From JACVRX01 sp035697245 (lineage in GTDB: Bacteria; Actinomycetota; Actinomycetes; Jiangellales; Jiangellaceae), in the NCBI GenBank assembly GCA_035697245.1, contig DASSDH010000194.1, positions 1 through 40,648 on the forward strand: DNA of 40,648 nt, read 5' to 3'. Below, one piece after another: positions 7,129-15,513 of the stretch. Numbering within the stretch: the first letter of the stretch is position 1; every line of letters starts with the position of its first letter. The notes below the pieces were generated by a model that saw only the letters and a list, made by a program, of their open reading frames with translations, was not told the origin of the DNA and did not search any database. The position numbers and the translations under genes were made by a program.

Positions 7129-8184
7129 GTGCCCCTGCACGGCCGCCACGGCAGTCCTCGTCACACCCTCGTCGTCCTGGCCACTGCTACCGTCGCCGGT
7201 CTCGGCGCAGTGGTGCTCGCGCCGATCGGTCATGCCGACCCGACGCTGACCCTCGCCGAAGTCCGCACCCGTGTCGACGAGTTGAATCACAAGGCCGAAC
7301 AGGCCACCGAGCTCTACAACGCGGCCACCGATGAGTTCGCGGAGGTCGAGCGCAGCCTGGCCAAGGCGCAGGCGGCGGTCGAAAGCCAGCAGGCAAAAGT
7401 CGACGAGCTGGTCGCCGAGATGGGCGGGTTTGCCGCTGCTACCTACCGGGCTGGTGGCATCGACCCGACCCTGAATGCACTCGTCGCAGATGACCCCGCA
7501 GAATTCCTGGCCAAGGCCTCGACGATCGACGCATACGCCAACCAGCGGTCAGAGCAGCTGGCAGCCGTTGCTGCCGAGCAGCAACGGCTCGAGCAGAGCC
7601 GGTTATTGGCCGACGAAGAACTCAGCCGGCTCAAGGCCGTCGAGGCCGATCTCATGCGTCAGCAAGCGACCATCGAGAAGCACCTGGCCGACGCACAGCA
7701 GCTGCTGGACAGCCTGGAAGCCGAGGAACGCTCCCAGCTCGAGGCGGAGCGCGTGGCGCGGGAACGAGCGGCCGCGGCAGAACGTGCTAGCCGAGGCGGC
7801 GGCAGCGAGGCACCGCTCCCGAACGTGCCGGCCTCCGGCAAGGGCCAGATCGCTGTCGATTTCGCGTTGGCCCAACTCGGCGAGCCCTACAGCTATGGCT
7901 CCGAGGGCCCGGACGCCTGGGACTGCTCCGGGCTGACCATGATGGCCTGGGCGCAGGCCGGGGTCTCGTTGCCACGTTCCTCCAGTGCCCAAATCGGGGT
8001 GGGCACCCGGGTCTCGCTCAGTCAGTTGGAGCCGGGGGACCTGGTGTTCTTCTACAGTCCGATCAGTCACGTCGGCATCGCTTTGGGCGACGGTCAGGTG
8101 GTCCACGCCACCCATCCAGGTGACGTTGTCAGCGTCGACCCGATCTCCTACATGCCGTTCGCCGGAGCTACCCGACCCGGCTGA
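7129..8184 (+). CDS. Secreted NlpC/P60 peptidoglycan endopeptidase with coiled-coil region
   Basis: A 351-residue secreted cell-wall hydrolase. A signal peptide covers about residues 1-37 (basic start, hydrophobic LVVLATATVAGLGAVVLA, then IGHADP). A long coiled coil spans about 40-225, and a linker leads to the NlpC/P60 domain (about 245-351). The catalytic Cys is in WDCSGL, with histidines in SHVGIALG and VVHATHPG. Such enzymes cut D-Glu to diaminopimelate bonds in peptide stems; the architecture resembles RipA/Rv2190c-type proteins, where the coiled coil restrains activity. GTG at 7129 is preceded by AAAGGAAA. The gene lies directly under a c-di-AMP riboswitch, linking its expression to osmotic and wall state. 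Confidence 0.94.
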   Translation: MPLHGRHGSPRHTLVVLATATVAGLGAVVLAPIGHADPTLTLAEVRTRVDELNHKAEQATELYNAATDEFAEVERSLAKAQAAVESQQAKVDELVAEMGGFAAATYRAGGIDPTLNALVADDPAEFLAKASTIDAYANQRSEQLAAVAAEQQRLEQSRLLADEELSRLKAVEADLMRQQATIEKHLADAQQLLDSLEAEERSQLEAERVARERAAAAERASRGGGSEAPLPNVPASGKGQIAVDFALAQLGEPYSYGSEGPDAWDCSGLTMMAWAQAGVSLPRSSSAQIGVGTRVSLSQLEPGDLVFFYSPISHVGIALGDGQVVHATHPGDVVSVDPISYMPFAGATRPG

Positions 8185-8202
8185 CGGCCGAGCGAGGGCC
8201 CC

Positions 8203-8208
8203 TACGAT
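8203..8208 (+). promoter_or_regulatory. Leaderless -10 element (gluzincin gene)
   Basis: TACGAT lies exactly 6 nt before the ATG at 8215, typical of a leaderless transcript; no ribosome binding site is present. Confidence 0.5.
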
Positions 8209-8214
8209 CGGTGG

Positions 8215-9372
8215 ATGAGCCGCCGGGTCGCGACGTTGTGCGTTGCGGCTGCTGCGCTCACCGCCCTGGTCGGATCGGTTCCGATCACCGGCTCCGCTGC
8301 CCCGGTCTCGGACGTCCGCGACCAGGTCGAGCGGATCCTCGCCCAGCGCGCCCGAGCAGTGCATACGGCCGACGCCGACTCGTGGCGCGCGACGATCGAC
8401 GAACCTGACGATGCGCACGTGGCCCAGTTCGAGTCGCTGCAGCGGCTGTGCCTTGATACATGGTCGGAGCAGCTGGTCAGGCTGGAGCCGGCGTCGGATC
8501 GCTCGTGGCGTGCTGCAGTGCAGGTGCGCTATCGGCTGCCGGGGGAGCGGACCGACGCGGTGGTCGAGGCGGTACTGGACCTGACGGCGAACCTGCTGGT
8601 GGCTGGTTCGACGACCACCCCCATGCCACCGTGGGAGATCGCTGGTGTGCGGGCGGCAGCTGGATCGAACTCGCTCGTCGTGGGAGCAGGGTCGGCTGAC
8701 CAACTGCGCACCTACGCCGAAGAAGTCGACCATGCTGCGGCATCGGTCGGCATGTTGCTGGGCCAACCGCCGCCACGGGTGGTCGTGGTGGTTCCCGAGT
8801 TCTGGCACCAGGCAGGTCACATGGACCCGGCGGGTGCCAAAGCCGGCCTGGCGGCGGTGACCACCGCGGTGGATCAGCCGGGGCCGGCTGCAGGCCCGGT
8901 GCGAGTGCTGGCCAACACAGCGGTGCTCGCGCGGCTGCCGACTGCGACAAGGACCGCCGTATTCGGACATGAAGCCTTCCACGTCGCCACCTGGGGCCGT
9001 GCAGCGGTTCCACGTTGGCTGTCCGAAGGCCTCGCCGATTACGCCGGATACCACGAATCCGGCGCCGACCTCGGTAGTGCCGTCGCCGGTGCGCTCCGGC
9101 AGGTGCGGGCGGATGGCGCTCCCGCTGCGCTGCCCGAGGACGCGGCTTTCAACGACCCGCTGCAGGCGACCATGGCGTACGAGGGCGCCCATATCGCTGT
9201 TCGGATGCTGGTTGCCGAGTACGGCGCCGCCGACGTGGTCGCGGTGTATCGCGCGGTCAGTGCCGACGGGTCAGCTGGGATCGACGCTATATTGGGCGAG
9301 ATTCTCGGCACCAACCTGGCGTCGGTCACCCGAGCATGGCGGGCGGAGTTGACCTCTCGTGCTGCCCGCTGA
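8215..9372 (+). CDS. Secreted HExxH (gluzincin-like) metallopeptidase
   Basis: A 385-residue protein with a signal peptide (about residues 1-28, ending near GSAAP). The zinc motif HEAFH starts at His252 and is followed about 20 residues later by LSEGLADYAGYHES, whose Glu is the likely third ligand, the pattern of peptidase MA-like gluzincins. The preceding 220 residues form an accessory domain of unknown role. It overlaps the downstream M48 protease gene by 14 nt, so the two envelope proteases are translated together. The substrate is unknown. The start at ATG 8215 is supported by the leaderless -10 and by the signal peptide beginning there. Confidence 0.88.
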   Translation: MSRRVATLCVAAAALTALVGSVPITGSAAPVSDVRDQVERILAQRARAVHTADADSWRATIDEPDDAHVAQFESLQRLCLDTWSEQLVRLEPASDRSWRAAVQVRYRLPGERTDAVVEAVLDLTANLLVAGSTTTPMPPWEIAGVRAAAGSNSLVVGAGSADQLRTYAEEVDHAAASVGMLLGQPPPRVVVVVPEFWHQAGHMDPAGAKAGLAAVTTAVDQPGPAAGPVRVLANTAVLARLPTATRTAVFGHEAFHVATWGRAAVPRWLSEGLADYAGYHESGADLGSAVAGALRQVRADGAPAALPEDAAFNDPLQATMAYEGAHIAVRMLVAEYGAADVVAVYRAVSADGSAGIDAILGEILGTNLASVTRAWRAELTSRAAR

Positions 9373-10693
9373 CGGGGCCGGTGGGTCGGGAGTGGGGGCC
9401 GGTGCTCTGCCCTGGGTCGTCGCGGGCGTGCTGCTTGCCGCGCTGGCCTTCGCGATCGTGGTCACTACCCCGTGGGTCCCGCTCGGTGACGTAGGCGGAG
9501 TCGAGGCCGACGTCGGCCGTGACTTCAGCGCCGCCGAACAGTCGGCGGCCGACGATTACCAGAGCCGGATCCGTCCGCCTTCCTATCTCGGCCTCGCCGT
9601 CGGGCTGGGCGTGACCGTCGTGCTGGGGCTGACGACGCTCGGCGCTCGTATCGTGTCGGCGGCCGCCCGGCCGGCCGGCGGGGGCTGGGTCTGGCAGGTC
9701 CTGCTCGGGGGGCTTGCCGTTCTCCTCGTCGTCCGGCTTTCGACGATCGCCTTCTCGGCGTGGGCCGAGTCCGTCCGCCGAGAGGGAGGCCTGTCGACCC
9801 GATCATGGGCGGAATGGGCCGCCGACATCGCCAAGTCCCTCGGCCTGCAGGCCGCCGCAACGTTGCTCTCGTTACTGGTTCTCGTGGGGCTGGCTCGGGC
9901 CCTGCCGCGGTGGTGGTGGGCGGTTGGTGCCGTGGCCGCAGCCGGCTTTGTGGTGGCGCTCGCATTTGCCTACCCACTTGTCATCGAGCCGGTCTTCAAC
10001 AAGTTCACGTCATTGCCGGACGGCGAACTGCGGACCTCGTTGCTCGCGATGGCGGAACAGGACGGCGTACCGATCGACGACGTCCTGGAGGCAGACGCCT
10101 CACGCCGGACGACCACGCTGAACGCCTACGTCTCCGGTCTCGGTGCGACCCGGCGGATCGTCGTCTACGACACCCTGGTCGCCCAGTCTCCACCGGAGCA
10201 GGTCCGCAACGTCGTCGCCCACGAGCTCGGCCACGCAGCCGAGGCGGACGTCCGCGACGGCACCCTGCTCGCGGCGCTGGCCGCGGCAGCGGGCGTGTGC
10301 GCGCTGGGTGGGCTGCTCGCCTGGCCCTGGTTGCTCGGCCGGGCTGGGGCCGACGGTGCGCACGACCCGCGGGTTCTTGCGCTCGTCCTGGCGATCGTCG
10401 CGGTCGCGGGTCTGGTGACGGCGCCCATTCAGGCGGTGGTGAGTCGCCGCGTCGAGACCCGGGCCGATCTGCATGCCCTGAACCTGACCCGAGACCCGCA
10501 GACCTTCGCCGAGATGCAGCGCTCCCTCGCGCTCGCAGCGAAGACGGACCTGGACCCGCCCGCGATCCTCTTCGGGATGTTCGCCAGCCATCCGACGGCG
10601 CCGCAGCGGATCGCATTCGGCCGGACGTGGGCTCACCTGCACGACGCGCCGGAACCGGTGGACCTCGCGCCTGTGGCAGGCTCTGGCCGGTGA
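9359..10693 (+). CDS. M48 (Ste24/HtpX-like) integral membrane metalloprotease
   Basis: A 444-residue membrane protease. Several hydrophobic helices precede the catalytic region (about 17-36, 77-95, 107-125, 158-175, 183-205). The zinc motif HELGH lies near residue 287, preceded by the family sequence YVSGLGATRRIVVYDTLV, with more membrane helices after it. The conserved C-terminal HPTAPQRI box is present. The long N-terminal membrane part and motifs fit the Ste24/CAAX-protease-like branch more than HtpX; the physiological substrate is unknown. GTG at 9359 overlaps the preceding gene's end, and the stop overlaps the next start (GTGA at 10690-10693), giving a tightly coupled envelope operon. 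Confidence 0.93.
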   Translation: MLPADGAGGSGVGAGALPWVVAGVLLAALAFAIVVTTPWVPLGDVGGVEADVGRDFSAAEQSAADDYQSRIRPPSYLGLAVGLGVTVVLGLTTLGARIVSAAARPAGGGWVWQVLLGGLAVLLVVRLSTIAFSAWAESVRREGGLSTRSWAEWAADIAKSLGLQAAATLLSLLVLVGLARALPRWWWAVGAVAAAGFVVALAFAYPLVIEPVFNKFTSLPDGELRTSLLAMAEQDGVPIDDVLEADASRRTTTLNAYVSGLGATRRIVVYDTLVAQSPPEQVRNVVAHELGHAAEADVRDGTLLAALAAAAGVCALGGLLAWPWLLGRAGADGAHDPRVLALVLAIVAVAGLVTAPIQAVVSRRVETRADLHALNLTRDPQTFAEMQRSLALAAKTDLDPPAILFGMFASHPTAPQRIAFGRTWAHLHDAPEPVDLAPVAGSGR

Positions 10694-11841
10694 GCCGCAC
10701 CCTGGTCGTCACCAACGACTTTCCCACCCGGCAAGGAGGGATCGAGTCATTCGTGTACGCCTTGGCCGATCGGCTACCGGTCGGTGAAGTCGTGGTGTAC
10801 ACGGCTTCGATGCCAGGCGACAACGAGTTCGACGAGCTTCTGCCGTTCCCAGTGGTGCGCGACAGGGCGTCGATGCTGCTGCCGACACCCATGGTGTCCC
10901 GGCGAGTCGCGGCCGTTCTGCGCGCGGAAGGGTGTGACTCGGTGCTCTTCGGCGCGGCGGCGCCGCTGGGCCTGCTCGCCGACGGTTTGCGCACGGCCGG
11001 CGCCCAACGCGTCGTCGGACTGACCCACGGCCACGAGACCTGGTGGGCCCGGGTCCCGGCTGCTCGGCAGGCGCTGCGTCGGATCGGTGACGGGTGCGAC
11101 GTCCTGACCTACGTCTCCGAGTTCTGCCGCCGGCGCGTGGCTTCGGCGCTCTCTGACGACGTGGCGGAGCGGATGGTACGGCTCGCCCCAGGCGTCGACA
11201 CCAAGGTGTTCCGCCCCGGTGTCGGCGGGGAGGCTATCCGCGAGCGGCTAGGGATCGAGCCGGGCCGCCCGGTGCTGGTGTCGGTGTCGCGATTCGTCGA
11301 CCGCAAGGGGCAGGACGCGCTGATCAAGGCGATGCCGTGGCTGCTGGAGTCCATCCCCGCAGCGCTGCTTCTCCTGGTGGGCGATGGCCCGACCCGGCCG
11401 CGGTTGGAGCGCCTGGTCCGGGACCGTGGGGTGAGCGCGTCGGTAGTGTTCGCTGGTGCGGTGCCGTGGTCGCAGGCACCAGGGTGGTTCGACGTCGGTG
11501 ACGTGTTCGCGATGCCGTGCCGGACGCGCAAGGGCGGCCTGGAACCCGAGGCCCTCGGAATCGTCTTCCTCGAGGCGCAGGCCTGCGGGCACCCGGTTCT
11601 TGTCGGCGACAGTGGCGGCGCTCCGGAGACGGTCCTGCACGGCGAGACCGGCTACGTCGTCGATCCGGTCGACCCGATCGGCATCGCTGCCCGGGCGGCC
11701 GAACTGCTCGCCGACCGTGAGCACGTGCGCGTGATGGGCGAGCAGGGCCGGGCCTGGGTCGAGCGGGAATGGACTTGGGAAACGTCGGTGTCCACCCTTC
11801 GTGGCCTCCTCGCCGAAAGCCGGCGGACTCCGCTCGGTTAG
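10690..11841 (+). CDS. pimB: GT4 mannosyltransferase, PimB'-like
   Basis: A 383-residue GT-B glycosyltransferase. The N-terminal domain starts SRTLVVTNDFPTRQGGIESF, the acceptor loop typical of PimB', with THGHETWW further on. The C-terminal domain has VSVSRFVDRKGQD, LLLLVGDGP and the EX7E-like EALGIVFLEAQACG that binds the GDP-mannose sugar. PimB' adds the second mannose during phosphatidylinositol mannoside synthesis at the inner face of the membrane; its position after a NlpC/P60 gene matches Rv2190c to Rv2188c in M. tuberculosis. GTG at 10690 overlaps the preceding stop. Exact acceptor specificity is inferred from similarity and context. Confidence 0.9.
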   Translation: MSRTLVVTNDFPTRQGGIESFVYALADRLPVGEVVVYTASMPGDNEFDELLPFPVVRDRASMLLPTPMVSRRVAAVLRAEGCDSVLFGAAAPLGLLADGLRTAGAQRVVGLTHGHETWWARVPAARQALRRIGDGCDVLTYVSEFCRRRVASALSDDVAERMVRLAPGVDTKVFRPGVGGEAIRERLGIEPGRPVLVSVSRFVDRKGQDALIKAMPWLLESIPAALLLLVGDGPTRPRLERLVRDRGVSASVVFAGAVPWSQAPGWFDVGDVFAMPCRTRKGGLEPEALGIVFLEAQACGHPVLVGDSGGAPETVLHGETGYVVDPVDPIGIAARAAELLADREHVRVMGEQGRAWVEREWTWETSVSTLRGLLAESRRTPLG

Positions 11842-11940
11842 GTCGCTTGCACGCCGGTGCGCAGCCCGGTACAGGGTGCCCACACTCATGCCGAAGTGTG
11901 TGCAGCATCTGGCCCACAAGCGGCATCCTGTGCTCACCGG

Positions 11941-11946
11941 TAGTCT
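11941..11946 (+). promoter_or_regulatory. Candidate -10 of the SRPBCC-glk unit
   Basis: TAGTCT lies 29 nt before the ATG at 11976, which would leave a leader of roughly 20 nt. The -35 region is not recognisable. Confidence 0.35.
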
Positions 11947-11975
11947 CCGGCTCGCCACCGACGACGGGACCACTC

Positions 11976-12413
11976 ATGGCCGAGCGGACCACTTCGAGCA
12001 TCACCATCGCGGCTTCGGCCGCCGACGTCATGGCGGTGATCGCCGATGTCGGGGCGTACCCGGAGTGGACCGCCTCGGTCCGCGAGGTCGAGGTACTGAC
12101 GGTGTACGAGGACGACGACCGGCCGGCTGAGGCACGGTTCGTCCTCGACGCCGGGGCGATCAAAGACACCTACACGCTGGCCTACGAGTGGGACGACGAC
12201 GAGCAGGTGCGTTGGACGCTGGTCAATGCTGGACTTCTTCGGGCCTTGGACGGGTCGTACACGTTGACGGAAGCGGCGGACGGTTCGACCGAAGTCACGT
12301 ATCAGTTGACCGTCGACGTCGCCATTCCGATGCTCGGCCTGATGAAGCGGAAGGCCGAGAAGGTGATCATCGACACCGCTCTGAAGGAGCTCAAGAAGCG
12401 CGTAGAGGGCTGA
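11976..12413 (+). CDS. SRPBCC (START/Bet v1-like) family protein
   Basis: A 145-residue single-domain protein of the SRPBCC helix-grip fold. Visible family features are the opening strand and helix (TSSITIAASAADVMAVIADVGAYPEW, of which VIADVGAYPEW is characteristic), the later pair of antiparallel strands around DTYTLAYEWDDDEQVRW, and the long C-terminal helix ending ALKELKKRVEG. Such proteins bind hydrophobic ligands, often polyketides or lipids. A homologue (Rv2185c type) occupies the equivalent place near pimB' in mycobacteria. Translation starts at ATG 11976 after a weak GGGA site. It is 10 nt upstream of the glucokinase gene and probably shares its transcript. Confidence 0.9.
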   Translation: MAERTTSSITIAASAADVMAVIADVGAYPEWTASVREVEVLTVYEDDDRPAEARFVLDAGAIKDTYTLAYEWDDDEQVRWTLVNAGLLRALDGSYTLTEAADGSTEVTYQLTVDVAIPMLGLMKRKAEKVIIDTALKELKKRVEG

Positions 12414-12423
12414 GGAGGGCTGC

Positions 12424-13368
12424 GTGGGTCACACGATCGGCGTCGACGTCGGTGGGACGAAGATCGCCGGCGGACTGGTCGACGAGGCCGGCGTGATTCT
12501 CGCACGTACCCGACGCGACACGCCGTCGACGGATCCAGCTGCGATCGTCCATGACATCGTCGCAGTGATCGAAGAGCTCCGCAGCGGTGGCGACGTGGAG
12601 GCGGTCGGCATCGGCTCCGCCGGATTCGTCGACGTCGAGCGGTCGACGGTGCTGTTCTCGCCGAACCTCGCCTGGCGGGACGTGCCCGTCCGTGACCAGG
12701 TGTCGTCCGCGACCGGGTTGCCTTCCGTGGTGGAGAACGATGCCAACGCCGCCGCGTGGGGAGAGTTCCGGTTCGGCGCCGCCGAGGACGTCGTCGACGA
12801 CATGGTTTGCGTGACCGTCGGCACCGGCATCGGCGGCGGTGTCGTCGTGGACGGCCGGCTCCATCGGGGTGCGCACGGCGTCGGATCCGAGCTCGGCCAT
12901 GTGCGGATGGTCCCTGACGGGCATCTGTGCGGATGCGGCAACCGGGGCTGTGTCGAGCAGTATGCGAGTGGCCGCGCCCTGGTGCGCGAGGCGAGGGCGT
13001 TGGCAGATGAACACTCGGTCTTCGCAGAGCGGTTGCTCGAGATGGCAGACGGCGACCCGACGCTGATCACCGGCCCGATGGTGACTCGAGCCGCTCAGGA
13101 GGGCGATGAGCCTTCCGGCGAGCTGATCGCCGACCTCAGTCGATGGCTGGGGGAGGCACTCGCGTCGTTCGCGGCCATCCTGGATCCGGCGGTGTTCGTC
13201 ATCGGCCGTGGCGTGTCCGAGGCCGGCGAGCTCCTGTTGGGACCGACCGTCGCGGCGTATCGGCGGAACTTGACCGGCCGCGGCCACCGACCCGTGGCGG
13301 AGATCAGGATCGCAACGCTCGGCAACGACGCCGGGATCATCGGCGCCGCCGACCTCGCCCGCTTCTAG
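12424..13368 (+). CDS. glk: ROK family glucokinase
   Basis: A 314-residue ROK sugar kinase that should phosphorylate glucose at C6 with ATP (some actinobacterial members also use polyphosphate). The phosphate-binding VDVGGTKIAGG lies near the N-terminus, the catalytic Asp is in VENDANAAAWGE, the second phosphate loop is VGTGIGGG, and the ROK zinc site CGCGNRGCVEQY is intact. GTG at 12424 is preceded by GAGGAGGG overlapping the end of the SRPBCC gene. This gene resembles glkA of Streptomyces in sequence and neighbourhood. Its stop shares the palindromic CTAG with the stop of the convergent aldo/keto reductase gene. Confidence 0.94.
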   Translation: MGHTIGVDVGGTKIAGGLVDEAGVILARTRRDTPSTDPAAIVHDIVAVIEELRSGGDVEAVGIGSAGFVDVERSTVLFSPNLAWRDVPVRDQVSSATGLPSVVENDANAAAWGEFRFGAAEDVVDDMVCVTVGTGIGGGVVVDGRLHRGAHGVGSELGHVRMVPDGHLCGCGNRGCVEQYASGRALVREARALADEHSVFAERLLEMADGDPTLITGPMVTRAAQEGDEPSGELIADLSRWLGEALASFAAILDPAVFVIGRGVSEAGELLLGPTVAAYRRNLTGRGHRPVAEIRIATLGNDAGIIGAADLARF

Positions 13369-14366
13369 GCGCGGCCACCGGCCGAGGTCAGGCCGATTTG
13401 CGGGTGCCGGTCGCCGACGGCCTGTGCCGCGAGCCCGTCGAGGCGATCCAACGCATCCGACGGCAGGCGCACGTCGAGGGCGGCGACGTTCTGCTCGAGC
13501 CAGTGAACCCGCTTGGTTCCGGGGATGGGGACGACGGGCAGTTCCCATACCTGTTGCCGGTGATGCACCCAGGCGAGCGCGACCTGGGCCGATGTAACAC
13601 CCAGGTCGGCGGCCGCCAGCCGGACCTGCTCGACCAGGGCCAGATTCGCGTCGATCGCGGATGCCGCAAGTCGCGGCTGAGATCGACGGATGTCGTCGGC
13701 AGGCAGCTTGTCGATGTCACCCAGAGTGCCGGTGAGAAATCCTCGCCCCAGTGGCGAGTACGGCACGAAGCCGACGCCGAGCTCACGGCAAGTGGGGACC
13801 ACGGATGCCTCGACATCGCGACTCCACAGCGACCATTCCGACTGCACCGCGGCGATGGGATGCACGGCGACGGCCCGCCTCAGCTCGCTCGCGGTGACCT
13901 CGGACAGGCCGAGGTGGCGCACCTTGCCGGCGGTGACCAGTACAGCCATCGCGTCGACGGTTTCCTCGATCGGCACCGTGACGTCGATGCGATGTTGGTA
14001 GTAGAGGTCGATGACGTCGGTGCCGAGACGGCGCAGACTCGCTTCGCACGCTCGCCGGACGTACTCGGCGTCGCCTCGGACCGCTGGCGACGAAGATGGG
14101 TCTGGCGCCGTGAGCAGGCCGAATTTCGTCGCCAGCACGACCTGGTCGCGATGCTGACGGAGCATCTTCGCCAGCAGCACCTCGTTCGCACCGGCAGCGT
14201 AGTAGTCGGCCGTGTCCCAGAAGTTCACCCCGAGCTCGAGAGCGCGCCGCAATACGGCCAGTGACTCTGATTCGTCCCCTGGTCCGTAGCCGTGGCTCAT
14301 CCCCATGCAGCCCAGGCCCTGTGCCGAAACGGTGAGACCGTTCGATCCCAACGTCGTCGTATCCAT
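13365..14366 (-). CDS. Aldo/keto reductase
   Basis: A 333-residue TIM-barrel NAD(P)H-dependent oxidoreductase. Catalytic tetrad motifs are visible: Asp and Tyr in FWDTADYYAAGANE, Lys in VVLATKFG and His in LYYQHRID; the cofactor-binding end includes VVPIPGTKR. The opening MDTTTLGSNGLTVSAQGLGCMGM is typical of the family. The substrate cannot be read from sequence. ATG at 14366 is preferred; GTG at 14375 would add three residues. The gene is divergent from an EEP phosphatase gene, and its candidate -10 (TAGATA on the minus strand, 14378-14383) overlaps that of the neighbour. It overlaps the glucokinase gene end to end by 4 nt. Confidence 0.92.
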   Translation of the reverse strand: MDTTTLGSNGLTVSAQGLGCMGMSHGYGPGDESESLAVLRRALELGVNFWDTADYYAAGANEVLLAKMLRQHRDQVVLATKFGLLTAPDPSSSPAVRGDAEYVRRACEASLRRLGTDVIDLYYQHRIDVTVPIEETVDAMAVLVTAGKVRHLGLSEVTASELRRAVAVHPIAAVQSEWSLWSRDVEASVVPTCRELGVGFVPYSPLGRGFLTGTLGDIDKLPADDIRRSQPRLAASAIDANLALVEQVRLAAADLGVTSAQVALAWVHHRQQVWELPVVPIPGTKRVHWLEQNVAALDVRLPSDALDRLDGLAAQAVGDRHPQIGLTSAGGRA

Positions 14367-14377
14367 GGCATGCACGG

Positions 14378-14387
14378 TATCTAGGCT
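14378..14387. promoter_or_regulatory. Overlapping divergent -10 elements
   Basis: On the minus strand TAGATA (14383-14378) faces the aldo/keto reductase gene; on the plus strand TAGGCT (14382-14387) lies 8 nt before the GTG at 14396. They share two bases, so polymerase probably cannot occupy both at once. Confidence 0.4.
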
Positions 14388-14395
14388 GGGTCACC

Positions 14396-15091
14396 GTGGT
14401 CAGTCTGCGGGTGGTCACCTACAACGTCCGGTCCCTCCGCGACGACCGAGACGCCCTGGTGCGGGTGATCCGCGGACTCTCGCCGGACGTCGTGTGCATG
14501 CAGGAAGCGCCGCGGAGGCTGCGTTGGCGCGCCCGGTGTGCGGCACTTGCCCGCGACACCGGGTTGCTCTATGTCGGTGGCGGCGGGACGGCTGGCGGCT
14601 CGATGATGTTGGTGTCGCTGCGGGTCGACGTTCGCAGCACGCTGGAGTACCGCTTCAGCGGAACACCCGGATTGCATGAGCGGGGAGCCGTTGCCGCTGT
14701 GGTCGAGCTCGGCGGAGCCGCAGCGGTGGTGGCCAGTGTGCACCTCGGCCTCGACAGCACGGAGCGGCTCCGGCACAGGAGCGAATTGGTCGGGCTGGTC
14801 GACCGGTTCGGCGGCCATGTGACGGTGCTGGCCGGCGACATCAACGAGCGGCCGGACATGCCGGCCTGGCGGGCCATCGCCGACGATTTCACCGACGCCG
14901 GCGCAGCCGACGACACCCCGACCTTCTCGACCCGCAATCCGCGCAGCCGAATCGACGGCGTATTCGTACGTGGGCCAGCGCGCGTGGCGTCGTATGGTGT
15001 CGTCGACGGGGCGGATATCCAGGCCGCGAGTGACCATCGGCCGGTCGTCGTCGACGTCGAGATAGAACCTGTGGCGGCACACCTGCCATGA
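14396..15091 (+). CDS. Endonuclease/exonuclease/phosphatase (EEP) family protein
   Basis: A 231-residue metal-dependent phosphoesterase fold. Motifs: VVTYNVRSL at the start (metal-binding Asn), VVCMQEAP (metal-binding Glu), VHLGLD, LAGDINERP (Asp/Asn pair), and SRIDGVFV followed by ASDHRPVVVDVEI at the C-terminus (Asp-His catalytic pair). The family includes nucleases, lipid phosphatases and sphingomyelinases, so the substrate is open. No signal peptide is visible, suggesting a cytosolic enzyme. GTG at 14396 follows a TAGGCT -10 closely, consistent with a nearly leaderless message. It ends 6 nt from the convergent small membrane protein gene. Confidence 0.9.
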   Translation: MVSLRVVTYNVRSLRDDRDALVRVIRGLSPDVVCMQEAPRRLRWRARCAALARDTGLLYVGGGGTAGGSMMLVSLRVDVRSTLEYRFSGTPGLHERGAVAAVVELGGAAAVVASVHLGLDSTERLRHRSELVGLVDRFGGHVTVLAGDINERPDMPAWRAIADDFTDAGAADDTPTFSTRNPRSRIDGVFVRGPARVASYGVVDGADIQAASDHRPVVVDVEIEPVAAHLP

Positions 15092-15097
15092 GCGGGG

Positions 15098-15511
15098 TCA
15101 GACGACGGCACCGTTGTCGGGATCGTCGGGATCGTGGCCTCCCAACCGGGTCACCAGCGTGATGAACCCAGCAACCAGGGAGATCACCGCAAGGGTCGTT
15201 GCCCACGACGGCAGCCGCCAGCCGAAAGCGACCGCCACGACGAGAAAGACAGGAGCTCCCAGGACACCCGCCCAGGCCAGCCGGGACACCGGGTCGCCGC
15301 GGGGCAACGGGGGCGGCGGGGGTGGCACGAAGTGGTCATCGGGGTCGGCCGGCGGCCGGCTCGGTCGTTCGGAGTCAGCGATTCTCGCAAGAGCGGGATC
15401 CGCGTTTTCGATACTCACGTCTTCAGAGCCCGGCCATCGTGGGTCCTCGTCAGGCGAAGCGTGAAAGGACTCGACCAGATCGGCCCACACCTGTTCGTCG
15501 TCACGAGACAC
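15098..15511 (-). CDS. Small proline-rich membrane protein, unknown function
   Basis: A 137-residue protein with an acidic soluble N-terminal half, a proline-rich linker (VPPPPPPLP near residue 65), two predicted membrane helices (about 80-97 and 102-123) and a short Asp-rich tail (GGHDPDDPDN). I do not recognise a catalytic domain; this layout is common in small actinomycete membrane proteins of unknown role. The GTG at 15511 lies 2 nt after the stop of the upstream esterase gene, so the pair is a tight operon on the minus strand. Confidence 0.82.
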   Translation of the reverse strand: MSRDDEQVWADLVESFHASPDEDPRWPGSEDVSIENADPALARIADSERPSRPPADPDDHFVPPPPPPLPRGDPVSRLAWAGVLGAPVFLVVAVAFGWRLPSWATTLAVISLVAGFITLVTRLGGHDPDDPDNGAVV

Positions 15512-15513
15512 GG

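Noticed and set aside
7603..9192. 529-codon minus-strand open frame opposite the hydrolase and gluzincin genes
   Set aside because: Shadow of confirmed coding sequence and of their leader; no domain seen.
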